Assembly (NCBI GenBank): GCA_016714015.1
Contig: JADJNZ010000011.1
Location: 1-64,000 of the forward strand
DNA: 64,000 bases
Reading direction: 5' to 3'
Source: Gemmatimonadota bacterium
GTDB lineage: Bacteria > Gemmatimonadota > Gemmatimonadetes > Gemmatimonadales > Gemmatimonadaceae
Shown here: positions 13,947 to 22,371 of the stretch, one piece after another
How the letters are laid out: the number at the start of each line of letters is the position of its first letter
Numbering within the stretch: the first letter of the stretch is position 1
The notes under the pieces: model-generated
Seen by the model: only the letters and a program-made list of their open reading frames with translations
Told to the model about the DNA's origin: nothing
Databases searched by the model: none
Program-made: the position numbers and the translations under genes

Positions 13947-16168
13947 TCGCGACCCTCGCGGCGCACACCGGCGCGATCCCAGCGCACCGCGGCGCCGTCG
14001 AACGGATCGCGCAGGCGGACAAGGCTCGCGACCGAGGCGGTGAGCCGCACGGAGACGGTCCGTCCCCCGCGTCGCACCGCGCTCACGCGCAGGCCGCCTT
14101 CGGCGCGCAGGTCGCGGAACGCGACATCGCGCCAGCGCGCACTCACCGCCGGGAAGACGCGGACGGTCCCGCCCCAGCTCTGCAGCACCATCTCGTGCGC
14201 GGCGTGCAGCGCGAGGAAGTTCCCCTCGAGCGTGACGGGGCGATACCGATGCTTGGAGAGGCCGCGCCCTGACTGGTCGCCGTTGGCGTGGAAGCCGTTC
14301 CGGAGGAGGAAGGCGCTGCGGAACTTCTCGAGCTCCGCGAGCGCCTCCTCGCCGCGGGCGGCGCGGGCGAGCATGGCGGCGTACCAGGCGAAGCTGTAGC
14401 CCACCCACCAGTCGCTCCCCACGCGCGCGAGCTCGTCGAGCGAGCGTCGCACGACGACGCTGTCGCGCGGCTCGGCGATGGTGAGCAGGCCGAGCGGGTG
14501 GATCGCCATGAGGTGCGAGAAGTGGCGATGCGACTGGTCGTAGGGGAGGCCCGCGGCGAAGGGTAGGGTGCCGGTGACCGGATCGACGAGGATCGGGTCG
14601 AGCGCCTCGCGCGTCGTGCGCCACTCACGGGCCGCGGCGGTGTCGCCGAGCGCGGTGGCCATCTCGTCGAGCGCGCCGAAGCCCCAGTGGAGCAGTGCGA
14701 GGTCGAAGTTCGACATCGACGGCAACCAGGCGCGCATCGAGTTGTCGAAGATCTCGGGGCTCGTGGAGAGGGGGAGCCGCAGGCGCCCGTCCACGCCGCG
14801 CACGAGCAACGCGCGCGTGGCGCGGCCGAGCGCGGCGGTGAAGGGATAGGCGCGTTCGCGCAGGAAGCGCTCGTCGTGCGAGTAGCGCCACTCCAGGTGA
14901 AAGGACTGCGCGACCCAGAGGCCCATCGTCGGCGAGAGCGAGTACTGGCCCCACCCACCGAGCGGCTGTCCGTCGAGGGCTTGCACGCCGGGGACCGCGG
15001 CGCCGTCCACGCCGTAGAAGTCGCGCGCGAAGCGCCGATAGGCGGGGAGCAGGCGCCAGTTGTACTCGAGCCAGCCCCGCATCGCGTCGTCCGCGCCGGC
15101 GGCGTGCGCCGCGAGGTAGGTCGTCTGCGTGTTGAGGTCGTTGTGCAGGTCCCCCTTCCACGGCGGCAGCGCGTCGCCATCGGCGGTCCAGACGCCCTGC
15201 AACGGGATGGGGGGCGCGCCGTCGCGACCACCCGCGCCATAGAGGTACTGCACGAAGTCGAGGTGCGCCTGCATCGCGGTGTCGGGCACGGTGAGCTGCG
15301 CCGCGGTGCTCCAGAAGCGCGCCCACCAGGCGCGGTGCGTTCGGCGGGCGGCGTCGTACCCCGCGTCGAGTGCGCGCGCGAGACGCGCGCGTGCGATGGC
15401 CTCGGGGTCGCCGCCATCGGCGGAGGTCGCGATGGTCACCGCGACGAGCGTCGCGTCGCCGTCGGGGCGCGTGGCGACCGCGACGACGTACGCGAGGCCC
15501 AGCGCGGCCTGCTGGTGCATCGACTGGTAGGTGCGGCCGGCGGTGCTGTCGCGCACGACGCGCGCGGGCGCGTACCCGAGCTGGTCGAGGGACTTCGGGC
15601 GCACGATCGTCGCCGCGACGAGGGCGGGGACGCGGAGCAGCGCGACGGTGTCGGTCGCGCTGAAGAACGCGGTCATCGTCGCGTCATCGAACCTGACGCT
15701 GCCCTCGGCCTGCGCGAGGTCGAGGGCGAACTGGCGCGCGACGCGCCCCGGCGCGAGGGTGAGCACCACGCGGCCACCCGGCAGCTTGGTGGGGTGCGCG
15801 ATGTTGTCGTACGGATCGTCGAACCGGATGCGCAGCGAGTCGGCGGCCTTGGCGCCGACGAGGCGGACCATGTCGGCGTAGCGGTGGCCGTCGCGCCCGA
15901 ATGGTGCGGCCGGCCGGAGATCCCAGAGGTCGGCGCGGTCGAGCGAGAGCTTGATGGCGTCGCTCCCGCCCCAGAGGAGCCCGCCGAGGAGTCCGTTGCC
16001 GAGCGGGATGGCCTCGTCCCAGGTGGCGATGGGGGCGGCGACGCGGAGCGCGGAGGTGCGGGCCGGTTGCGCACTCGCCGCCGACGCGAAGGCGCCGGCG
16101 GCGAGTGTCCCGCGGCAGAGCGCGGCGGCGAATCGGATGAGGCGGCGCGTGCGGAGTGGCCCCGGCAC
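13895..16168 (-). CDS. Secreted GH95-like glycoside hydrolase (alpha-L-fucosidase-like)
   Basis: This 757-aa protein has a signal peptide (Arg-rich start, hydrophobic RFAAALCRGTLAAGAFAS, AxA-type site). The N-terminal beta domain starts APIATWDEAIPLGNGLLGGL, a GH95 hallmark. The (alpha/alpha)6 domain includes PIPLQGVWTADGDALPPWKG and DLHNDLNTQTTYLAAH, and a C-terminal beta domain follows. GH95 enzymes are inverting alpha-1,2-L-fucosidases or alpha-galactosidases acting on plant or host glycans; substrate here is uncertain. Length is typical (750-800). It overlaps nadR tail to tail and is followed 13 bases upstream by a lipoprotein gene on the same strand. Confidence 0.8.
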   Translation of the reverse strand: MPGPLRTRRLIRFAAALCRGTLAAGAFASAASAQPARTSALRVAAPIATWDEAIPLGNGLLGGLLWGGSDAIKLSLDRADLWDLRPAAPFGRDGHRYADMVRLVGAKAADSLRIRFDDPYDNIAHPTKLPGGRVVLTLAPGRVARQFALDLAQAEGSVRFDDATMTAFFSATDTVALLRVPALVAATIVRPKSLDQLGYAPARVVRDSTAGRTYQSMHQQAALGLAYVVAVATRPDGDATLVAVTIATSADGGDPEAIARARLARALDAGYDAARRTHRAWWARFWSTAAQLTVPDTAMQAHLDFVQYLYGAGGRDGAPPIPLQGVWTADGDALPPWKGDLHNDLNTQTTYLAAHAAGADDAMRGWLEYNWRLLPAYRRFARDFYGVDGAAVPGVQALDGQPLGGWGQYSLSPTMGLWVAQSFHLEWRYSHDERFLRERAYPFTAALGRATRALLVRGVDGRLRLPLSTSPEIFDNSMRAWLPSMSNFDLALLHWGFGALDEMATALGDTAAAREWRTTREALDPILVDPVTGTLPFAAGLPYDQSHRHFSHLMAIHPLGLLTIAEPRDSVVVRRSLDELARVGSDWWVGYSFAWYAAMLARAARGEEALAELEKFRSAFLLRNGFHANGDQSGRGLSKHRYRPVTLEGNFLALHAAHEMVLQSWGGTVRVFPAVSARWRDVAFRDLRAEGGLRVSAVRRGGRTVSVRLTASVASLVRLRDPFDGAAVRWDRAGVRREGRDYVVELRAGESVEARRP

Positions 16169-16181
16169 GAGCGGCGGAACG

Positions 16182-16640
16182 CTACTTCGCGTTCAGCTGG
16201 AGCCCGTAACGGCAGGGTTCGTCGCTGCAGACGGCCATCACGACCTTGATCTTGTACTTCCCCGACTTGGCGGCGGAGAAGACGACGACCGGGCGATCGT
16301 CGGCGGCGACGTCGCGGCGCACGAGGTCGCCGTCGCCATCATAGATGAGGAGGTCGAGGTCGGTGCAGTCGTTGTCGCAGGCGCCGAAGAGGACGTACTG
16401 CGTGCCGCCCGAGACCGTCATGTCGTGCGAGCCCTCGGCGTCGTCGTCGAGCGAGCCGAAGACGGGGCCGGCGACGACGCGCTTGAAGCCGGACTTCTGC
16501 GCGTTCTCGCTGAGGCGGGCGAGGTAGCCCTGCACCTGGCGGGTGTACTCGCTGGTCCCCGAGCCCCCGCGGGAGCGGGCGCCGCCGCAGGCGAGGACGG
16601 AGAGGGCAAGCAGGCCAAGCACGAGCCGGTTCATCGTCAT
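16182..16640 (-). CDS. Putative lipoprotein with PPC-like beta-sandwich
   Basis: This 152-aa protein has a lipoprotein signal (MNRLVLGLLALSVLAC) and a Gly/Ser-rich linker. The mature part has a helix (TRQVQGYLARLSENAQK) and a beta sandwich with acidic loops (VLFGACDNDCTDLDLLIYDG), reminiscent of bacterial pre-peptidase C-terminal domains, which have the DLDLxLYD core. Two CxxxC-like pairs are present. Function unknown. It precedes the GH95-like gene and may be co-transcribed with it. Confidence 0.65.
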   Translation of the reverse strand: MTMNRLVLGLLALSVLACGGARSRGGSGTSEYTRQVQGYLARLSENAQKSGFKRVVAGPVFGSLDDDAEGSHDMTVSGGTQYVLFGACDNDCTDLDLLIYDGDGDLVRRDVAADDRPVVVFSAAKSGKYKIKVVMAVCSDEPCRYGLQLNAK

Positions 16641-16748
16641 GTCGTTCCTCGATCCGTGAAGAGGTGGTGGGAGCGGGGGAAACTATCGGGGCCGGACGGC
16701 GAGCGCCATTCGGGAGGAACCCTGACAGGCGGGCATGGTAGCAGGCGG

Positions 16749-17045
16749 ATGCCCGCGTCCCGCCTGCTGCTCCCGTTGATGCCGTTGCTCACGCGCGCGC
16801 TCGTGCTCTACCTGATCCTGAAGGTCGCGCTGATGGCGATCGGGACCGCGGCGGAGGGGATGGGCGCGCCTGCGCCGGAGAGCCCGTTCGGCATCATCGT
16901 CCTCACGGGGGTGCTCGGCACCGTCGACATCGCGCGCCGCGGCGAGCGGATGCTCTGGGCGAACCTCGGGTACGCCCCTGCGGTGACGGCGGGCCTGTTC
17001 GTGCTGGCGGCTCTGGTGGGGGAGGTGGCGTGGGCGATGCGCTGA
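16749..17045 (+). CDS. Small membrane protein, unknown function
   Basis: This 98-aa protein begins at ATG 16749 (weak GCAGG upstream). Three hydrophobic segments are seen (about residues 6-30, 48-60, 74-96), with a short basic stretch ARRGERM between the last two. No family is recognised. Its final 16 bases overlap the start of the ABC ATPase gene at 17030, which suggests coupling; it is too small to be the permease of that ATPase. Confidence 0.55.
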   Translation: MPASRLLLPLMPLLTRALVLYLILKVALMAIGTAAEGMGAPAPESPFGIIVLTGVLGTVDIARRGERMLWANLGYAPAVTAGLFVLAALVGEVAWAMR

Positions 17046-17735
17046 CGCGGGGGGAGGTGCCCGTCCTCGCGGCGGATTGCGTCTCGAAGTCATTCGGCAC
17101 GCGCCGCATCCTCGGATCGGCGTCGCTGCGAGCCGTGGCCGGGCAGGTGCGCGCGGTGCTCGGCCGCAACGGCATCGGGAAGTCCACGCTGTTCCGCATC
17201 GCCGCGGGACTCGTCGCGCCGGACTCCGGCGTGGTGCAGCTCGATGGTCGGACGATCCTCCGGCCGTCGATGGCGCGGCTGGCGCGCGCGGGCGTGTTCT
17301 TCCTTCCCGATCACGACCTGCTCTCCTCGGCCTTCCCGCTGGGGCAGCAGCTGGAGCTCTTCGCCGCGCGGTATGCCGCGCGGCCGGCGCTCGAGGCGGC
17401 GCGCCTCGCGGGAGTGGAGGATCTCCTCGCGGCGCGCCCGTTCGAGCTCTCCGGCGGCGAGCGGCGGCGCGCCGAGCTGGCAGCGGTGCTCACGCGGCGG
17501 CCGCGCTGCCTCCTCGCCGACGAGCCGTTCCGCGGGATCGCGCCGGTGGACCACGAGCGCATCGGCGCGCTGTTGCGGTCGCTCGCCGACGAGGGATGCG
17601 CGGTGGTCGTGAGCGGCCACGAGGTGCCGACGCTGCTCTCGCTCGCGGATCATGTCACATGGAGCACCGCGGGGACGACGTATGAGCTCGGGGCGCCCGT
17701 GCTCGCGCGACAGCACCAGGGGTTCATCCGGCCCC
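17030..17735 (+). CDS. Orphan ABC transporter ATP-binding protein; end not defined
   Basis: About 235 residues match an ABC ATPase: Walker A LGRNGIGKSTLF (about 45-56), signature LSGGERRRAEL, Walker B RCLLADEPF and a switch His in VVVSGHEVP. A single-unit LptB-like ATPase is the closest type. No permease gene is nearby apart from the tiny upstream membrane protein. Homology ends near 17735, next to a run of seven C, but the frame has no stop until 19084, well inside the amylase gene in another frame. Either a frameshift has removed the stop or the protein carries a long non-homologous tail. The end given is where recognisable sequence stops. Confidence 0.7.
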
Positions 17736-17903
17736 CCCGCCCGAGCTCCCCTCACGGGCCCCATCCGCTGCCGTCGCGCGACGCCCGCTCGACGCTGCAT
17801 CTTTCCCTCGGGCGTCGACCCCCCGCGCGCTCGTCGTCGGATCGCACCCCGCCCTCCTCCCGTCGCCATCTCGCCTCCGGCGCTCGCCGCCTGCGGCGGC
17901 GGG

Positions 17904-19223
17904 ATGGAGTCCACGCCCGCCGGGTCGGCCGCGCCCATCGCCGCGCACCCGGAGTGGGCGCGCGATGCCGCGATCTACGAGGTGAACGTCCGCCAGTTCA
18001 CGCCCGAGGGGACCTTCACGGCGCTGCTGCCGCACCTCGCGCGCCTCGACGACCTCGGCGTGGACATCCTCTGGCTCATGCCGGTGCAGCCCATCGGCGT
18101 CGATCGCCGCAAGGGGGGACTCGGCAGCTACTACTCCATCTCCGACTACCGGAAGATGAACCCCGAGTTCGGCACGCAGGCCGAGCTGAAGGCGGTCATC
18201 GACTCGGCGCACGCGCTCGGGATGAAGGTCATCCTCGACTGGGTGGCGAACCACACCGCGCACGACCACACCTGGATCACCACGCACCCCGACTGGTACG
18301 TGCGCAACGCGGCGGGGCAGATCTCCAATGCGATCGACCGCGACGGCAAGGAGACGGACTGGACCGACGTCGCGGAGCTCGACTTCGCGCAGCCGGCGAT
18401 GCGCGCGGCGATGATCGACGACATGACCTGGTGGCTGCGCGAGATGGGGCTCGACGGCTTCCGCTGCGACGTGGCGTGGGGCGTGCCGCTCGACTTCTGG
18501 CTCGAGGCGCGCACGGCGCTCCTGCAGGCGAAGCCGGACCTGTTCATGCTCGCCGAGGAGGAGGGGGTGAACATGCACGCGGCCTTCGACGCCAGCTACG
18601 GGTGGGAGTTCCATCACCTGCTCAACGGGATCACGCAGGGGAAGGAGCCGGTCGCGAAGCTCGACGAGTACCTCGCGAAGCAGCAGACGTACCCGGCGAA
18701 CGCGTACCGCATGTACTTCACGAGCAACCACGACGAGAACAGCTGGCAGGGGACCGAGTTCGAGCGGATGGGGGACGACCATCTCCCCGCCTTCGTGCTC
18801 GCCGCGACGCTCGCGAACTCGTTCCCGCTGCTCTACACGGGACAGGAAGGGAAGCTGTCGAAGCGGCTGCGGTTCTTCGAGAAGGACACCGTGACCTTCA
18901 CCGACACGACGCTCGTGCCGTTCTATCGGGCGATGTTCGCGGCGAAGGCGGCGACGCCGGCGCTCTGGAACGGCGCCGATGGTGGGGCGCAGGTGAAGCT
19001 CGCGGGCACCGGCTCGGCCGACGTGTACGCGTTCACGCGGAGCAAGGGCGAGAGCCACGTGGTGGTGGCGGTGAACTTCGGTGACGCGGCGGCGACGTTC
19101 GCGTACACCGGGCTCGGCGCACCGGGGACGTATCGCGACGCGTTCACCGGCGCGGCGATCGAACTCGCGGCGAGCGGGTCGATCGCGCTGCCGGCGCACG
19201 GCTACGTGGTGTACCTGCGGTGA
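17904..19223 (+). CDS. GH13-family alpha-amylase-like glycoside hydrolase
   Basis: From M at 17904, about 440 residues form a GH13 alpha-glucan hydrolase or transferase with all four conserved regions: DWVANHTAHD, GFRCDVAW (nucleophile Asp), FMLAEEEG (acid/base Glu) and FTSNHDENSW. A C-terminal beta domain ends AHGYVVYLR. The frame is open upstream to 17652 and reads PALAACGGG just before this Met, which looks like a lipobox, but no normal signal peptide precedes it in any frame. The true start is therefore uncertain and the N-terminus may be damaged. Its stop overlaps the next gene (GTGA). Confidence 0.82.
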   Translation: MESTPAGSAAPIAAHPEWARDAAIYEVNVRQFTPEGTFTALLPHLARLDDLGVDILWLMPVQPIGVDRRKGGLGSYYSISDYRKMNPEFGTQAELKAVIDSAHALGMKVILDWVANHTAHDHTWITTHPDWYVRNAAGQISNAIDRDGKETDWTDVAELDFAQPAMRAAMIDDMTWWLREMGLDGFRCDVAWGVPLDFWLEARTALLQAKPDLFMLAEEEGVNMHAAFDASYGWEFHHLLNGITQGKEPVAKLDEYLAKQQTYPANAYRMYFTSNHDENSWQGTEFERMGDDHLPAFVLAATLANSFPLLYTGQEGKLSKRLRFFEKDTVTFTDTTLVPFYRAMFAAKAATPALWNGADGGAQVKLAGTGSADVYAFTRSKGESHVVVAVNFGDAAATFAYTGLGAPGTYRDAFTGAAIELAASGSIALPAHGYVVYLR

Positions 19224-19921
19224 GGGCGGGCCGGGTGATGCGCGGCGCGTTCGCGGGGATCGCGGTGTGGCTCGCGCTCCCGCTCGCGGCCTGCCAGGGC
19301 ACGTTGCGGTCGGACACCGACTTCAGCGGCCGCGGCGTCGCGGCGGTGTCGATGCGCGCACGGGAAGGGGTGAACGCGCCATCCGCCGATCGCACGATCA
19401 TCCGTACGGCCTCGCTCACCGTCGCGGTGGCCGAGGTCGCGGCGGCGCAGGCCGAGGTGGAACGGCTCGTGGGGGCGGCGAGCGGCCAGGTGTCGCGCAC
19501 CGCGAACACGTCAGGGACGGTGACGATGACGGTGCGCATCCCCGATGGGCGGCTCGATGCCACGCTCGAGTCGATCGCCGCGCTCGGCAAGGCGCGCGCG
19601 CGGTCGATCGCGTCGCAGGACGTGACCGAGGAGGTGATCGACCTCGACGCGCGCATCCGGGCGCTGGAGACCTCGCGCGACCGGCTGCGCGCGCTGCACG
19701 AGCGCACGAACACCGTGGACGAGATCATCGCGGTGGAGCGCGAACTCGCGCGCGTGCAGGGGGAACTCGACTCGCTGCAGGGGCGTCTCCGCTCGCTGCG
19801 GTCGCAGGCGGACCTCTCGACGGTGCACCTGACGCTCGAGCCGCAGCACGTGCTCGGCCCCCTCGGCGCGGTCGCGGCGGGGCTCGGGTGGGTCGTGCAG
19901 AAGCTCTTCCTCTGGAAGTAG
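19220..19921 (+). CDS. DUF4349 lipoprotein with coiled coil and C-terminal membrane segment
   Basis: This 233-aa protein has a lipoprotein signal (AGIAVWLALPLAAC), then the DUF4349 pattern: RTIIRTASLTVAVAEV, a GQVSRT turn, TMTVRIPDGRLDATLESIA, QDVTEEVIDLDARI, a long charged coiled coil (about residues 140-195) and LSTVHLTLEP. A last hydrophobic stretch (GPLGAVAAGLGWVV) may re-enter the membrane. Family function is unknown. GTG 19220 overlaps the amylase stop; ATG 19238 is an alternative that keeps the signal peptide. Confidence 0.8.
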   Translation: MRAGRVMRGAFAGIAVWLALPLAACQGTLRSDTDFSGRGVAAVSMRAREGVNAPSADRTIIRTASLTVAVAEVAAAQAEVERLVGAASGQVSRTANTSGTVTMTVRIPDGRLDATLESIAALGKARARSIASQDVTEEVIDLDARIRALETSRDRLRALHERTNTVDEIIAVERELARVQGELDSLQGRLRSLRSQADLSTVHLTLEPQHVLGPLGAVAAGLGWVVQKLFLWK

Positions 19922-19922
19922 C

Positions 19923-20198
19923 GTGCCCGCGTACGGTGGTGCATTCACCGCGGTGCTCTGGCGCTACCCGGGCAAGGGCGGCTGGCACTTCGCACCGGTG
20001 CCGGACAAGTACGCCCCGCCGGTGACGCACGGGTGGGGGCGCACACCGGTCACGGCGACGGTCGATGGCACCACGTGGGAGACGAGCGTCTGGCGTGGCA
20101 AGGACGGGCGGACGCTCCTCGCCGTGCCGGCGAAGGTGCGGGGCGACAAGGGTGATGGCGACCGGGTGCGCGTGACGCTGCGATTCAAGAGCCTCTGA
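19923..20198 (+). CDS. DUF1905-domain protein
   Basis: This 91-aa protein matches the DUF1905 pattern nearly end to end: GGWHFAPVPDKYAPP, the GWGRTPVTATVDGTTWETS core and GRTLLAVPAKVRGDKG. These small beta-barrel proteins are common and uncharacterised, sometimes fused to a YdeI-like domain that is absent here. GTG start two bases after the preceding stop, so it belongs to the amylase/DUF4349 operon by position. Confidence 0.75.
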   Translation: MPAYGGAFTAVLWRYPGKGGWHFAPVPDKYAPPVTHGWGRTPVTATVDGTTWETSVWRGKDGRTLLAVPAKVRGDKGDGDRVRVTLRFKSL

Positions 20199-20204
20199 TG
20201 GGGC

Positions 20205-22253
20205 TCAGTGCCAGCGTCGCGGGATCCGCTCCACCCATTCCTTCTCGCGGATCATCCGACCGTTCATGGTGAGGCGGCGCGAGACGGTCACGTCGAAGGC
20301 GTCCACCGTCCCGCGCACGCTGAAGCGCGTCTCGACGAGGATCGTCCGGTCGACGTCGATCTGGTGCATCGCGGATCCTTCCCAGCTCGCGCTCGCGGGA
20401 TCGGCGTCGCGGACCTCGTAGCGGTACTCCTCCCGCGCGGCGAAGCGCGCCTCGCCCTGCTTGCGCGCGTTCACGGTGAGCCAGCGGACGACGGTGGTCC
20501 CCGCGGCGCTGTCGCGCGTGACGAGCGGCCCCACGCTCGTGTCGGCGAGCCAGGTGACATCCTCGCGCGCGGGTCGCGGGTGCGGGGCGGGGAGCACGGG
20601 CCGCGGGAACGCGCTCTCGCGCGGGACCACCGGGAGTTCGAGCCGCGAGCGCGAGAGGTCCACGACGCCGGTCGCCGCGTACGGCGTGGGCCAGAGCATG
20701 GGGAACTGCGCGTTGGTGAGCGCCACGCGGAGGCGGTGCCCGGGGGGCAGCGTCCAGGTGGTGAAGTGCAGGTCGATGGTGAGCGAATCGACCGCGCCGG
20801 GCTCCGCGCGTCGCGGTGCGTCGGTGCCGTAGCGGTGCGCGACGTTCACCGCGCCCCCGGTGATGAGCGAGGAGCGTCCGTCCGGCCAGACGCTCTCGAG
20901 CCGCGCGACCCAGTGCCCGAGGGGCGCGCCCTCGCGCACGGCGATCGTCACGCGCGGCAGGCCGAGGATGGCGATGGCGGTGTCGGCGGCGGGGAGGTCG
21001 ATGGTGATCGCGTGCGCGTCGTCGGCGGCCATGTCGCCGGTGGCTTCGCCCCACCACTCGCCGGCGGCGGTGCCGCTGCCGGGCGCAGACGCGAGCGTCC
21101 GCGCGGTGTCAGTGCCGAGCGGCGTGGTGACGATCGTCGCACCGCGCGCCGGCCACTCCTCGAAGCGCCAGCCGCCGGGCGTGGTCTCGAGTTCGGCATC
21201 GGGCGCGGGCGCCTCGCGCTGGAAGACGAGGAGCGGCGGTTCGTCCATCAGGCCGGTGTCCTTGTCGTTGAGCCAGTGGTCCCACCACCGCGAGGCACGC
21301 ACGCGCCACTCGTAGTTGGGACCGGGGGCGCCGTTGTCGGGCCAGGAGTGGTTCCAGGGGCCGATCTCGACCTTCACCGGCGCGGTGACCTGCGACGCGA
21401 GTGCGCGGATCGGCGTGTCGCGGTAGCCGTCGAGCAGCCCGCCGATGAAGTAGGCCGGCACCTGCAGCGCGGCGCGATGCCATCGCAGTCCGTTGCGACG
21501 CCAGAACTCGCCATCCTCCTGCTCGGCGAGGTACGTGAGCAGCCAGGGGCGCGCCTCGAAGCGGTCGGCGTAATAGGCGGAGTCGAGGGCGTAGCGCGGC
21601 GTGCGCGGCAGGCCATTGCCGTGGTCGATCTGCAGCGCGTAGCGGTCGAGATGGAGCACGCCGTCGATGTACCGGACGTCGTCGTGGAAGAGGTCGTCGC
21701 TCGCGTGCATGGCGAGGATGGCGCGCAGCGCGGGCGGCTGACGCATCGCGATCTGGATCGCGTTGAAGCCCCCCCACGAGATCCCCCACATCCCCACGCG
21801 GCCATTCGCGCGCGGGTCGGCGGCGAGGAGGCCGATGAGCTCCACCGCGTCGTCGAGCTCCGCCTCCGAGTACTCGCGTGACGGCACCGGGCCGGTGGAG
21901 GCGCCGGTGCCGCGCACGTCGACCTTCGCCATCAGGAAGCCGCGCCGCGCGAACCAGTCATAGAGCGGGAAGTCGCGCGCGTAGAAGTCGTCGTCCTTGC
22001 GGTACGGGATCATCTCCAGCAGCACCGGGAAGCGCTCGTTGGCCTTCATCGCCACCGGCACCCAGCGGGTGATGCCGAGCCAGATGCCGTCGCGCATCTT
22101 CACCGAGTCGTACTCGACCGTGTACTGGTGCGTCGCTGGGCGGTCGTTCGGGTCGACCGGGGGGCCCGCGCAGGCACCGACGCCGAGGAACGCCCCGACC
22201 GAGGCGAGGAGCAGCGCCCGGCGGGCGGCGGAGAGGGGGACGGGAGTGCGCAC
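20205..22253 (-). CDS. CocE/NonD-type S15 peptidase-family hydrolase (lipoprotein)
   Basis: This roughly 682-aa alpha/beta hydrolase of the Xaa-Pro dipeptidyl-peptidase/cocaine-esterase family probably cleaves acyl or dipeptidyl substrates in the periplasm. The nucleophile elbow is GMWGISWGGFN, the likely acid is in IGGLLDGYRDTP and the base in IGPWNHSWP. The C-terminal jelly-roll domain (RLRVALTNAQFPMLWP) is present. The start chosen is GTG 22253, giving VRTPVPLSAARRALLL and lipobox GVGAC; ATG at 22289 is an alternative. The gene diverges from the hybrid kinase at 22372. Confidence 0.85.
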   Translation of the reverse strand: MRTPVPLSAARRALLLASVGAFLGVGACAGPPVDPNDRPATHQYTVEYDSVKMRDGIWLGITRWVPVAMKANERFPVLLEMIPYRKDDDFYARDFPLYDWFARRGFLMAKVDVRGTGASTGPVPSREYSEAELDDAVELIGLLAADPRANGRVGMWGISWGGFNAIQIAMRQPPALRAILAMHASDDLFHDDVRYIDGVLHLDRYALQIDHGNGLPRTPRYALDSAYYADRFEARPWLLTYLAEQEDGEFWRRNGLRWHRAALQVPAYFIGGLLDGYRDTPIRALASQVTAPVKVEIGPWNHSWPDNGAPGPNYEWRVRASRWWDHWLNDKDTGLMDEPPLLVFQREAPAPDAELETTPGGWRFEEWPARGATIVTTPLGTDTARTLASAPGSGTAAGEWWGEATGDMAADDAHAITIDLPAADTAIAILGLPRVTIAVREGAPLGHWVARLESVWPDGRSSLITGGAVNVAHRYGTDAPRRAEPGAVDSLTIDLHFTTWTLPPGHRLRVALTNAQFPMLWPTPYAATGVVDLSRSRLELPVVPRESAFPRPVLPAPHPRPAREDVTWLADTSVGPLVTRDSAAGTTVVRWLTVNARKQGEARFAAREEYRYEVRDADPASASWEGSAMHQIDVDRTILVETRFSVRGTVDAFDVTVSRRLTMNGRMIREKEWVERIPRRWH

Positions 22254-22262
22254 GCGCGGAAT

Positions 22263-22277
22263 CTGACACCCTGTCAG
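22263..22277. promoter_or_regulatory. Palindrome CTGACA-CCC-TGTCAG in a divergent intergenic region
   Basis: A perfect 6+6 inverted repeat with a 3-base spacer lies 10 bases upstream of the GTG start of the S15 hydrolase and about 95 bases before the hybrid kinase start. Its place and symmetry suit a repressor site, or a short hairpin in the hydrolase leader. It could also be chance. Confidence 0.35.
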
Positions 22278-22371
22278 GGAGGAGGCCATACGCGCCGTTC
22301 CGGTGCCTTGCGGGGCGAACCCGGGAGCCGCATCTTCGTGCGCGTTCCGCCCCCACCCCCGCACCGCGCAC

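Noticed and set aside
11236..14624. Long minus-strand frames opposite the flavoprotein and nadR genes
   Set aside because: No domain or protein-like composition, and both opposite-strand genes show complete motifs.
16721..16729. CCTGACAGG as an operator for the small membrane-protein/ABC genes
   Set aside because: A nine-base imperfect palindrome is too short to claim on its own; noted only as a possible relative of the site at 22263.
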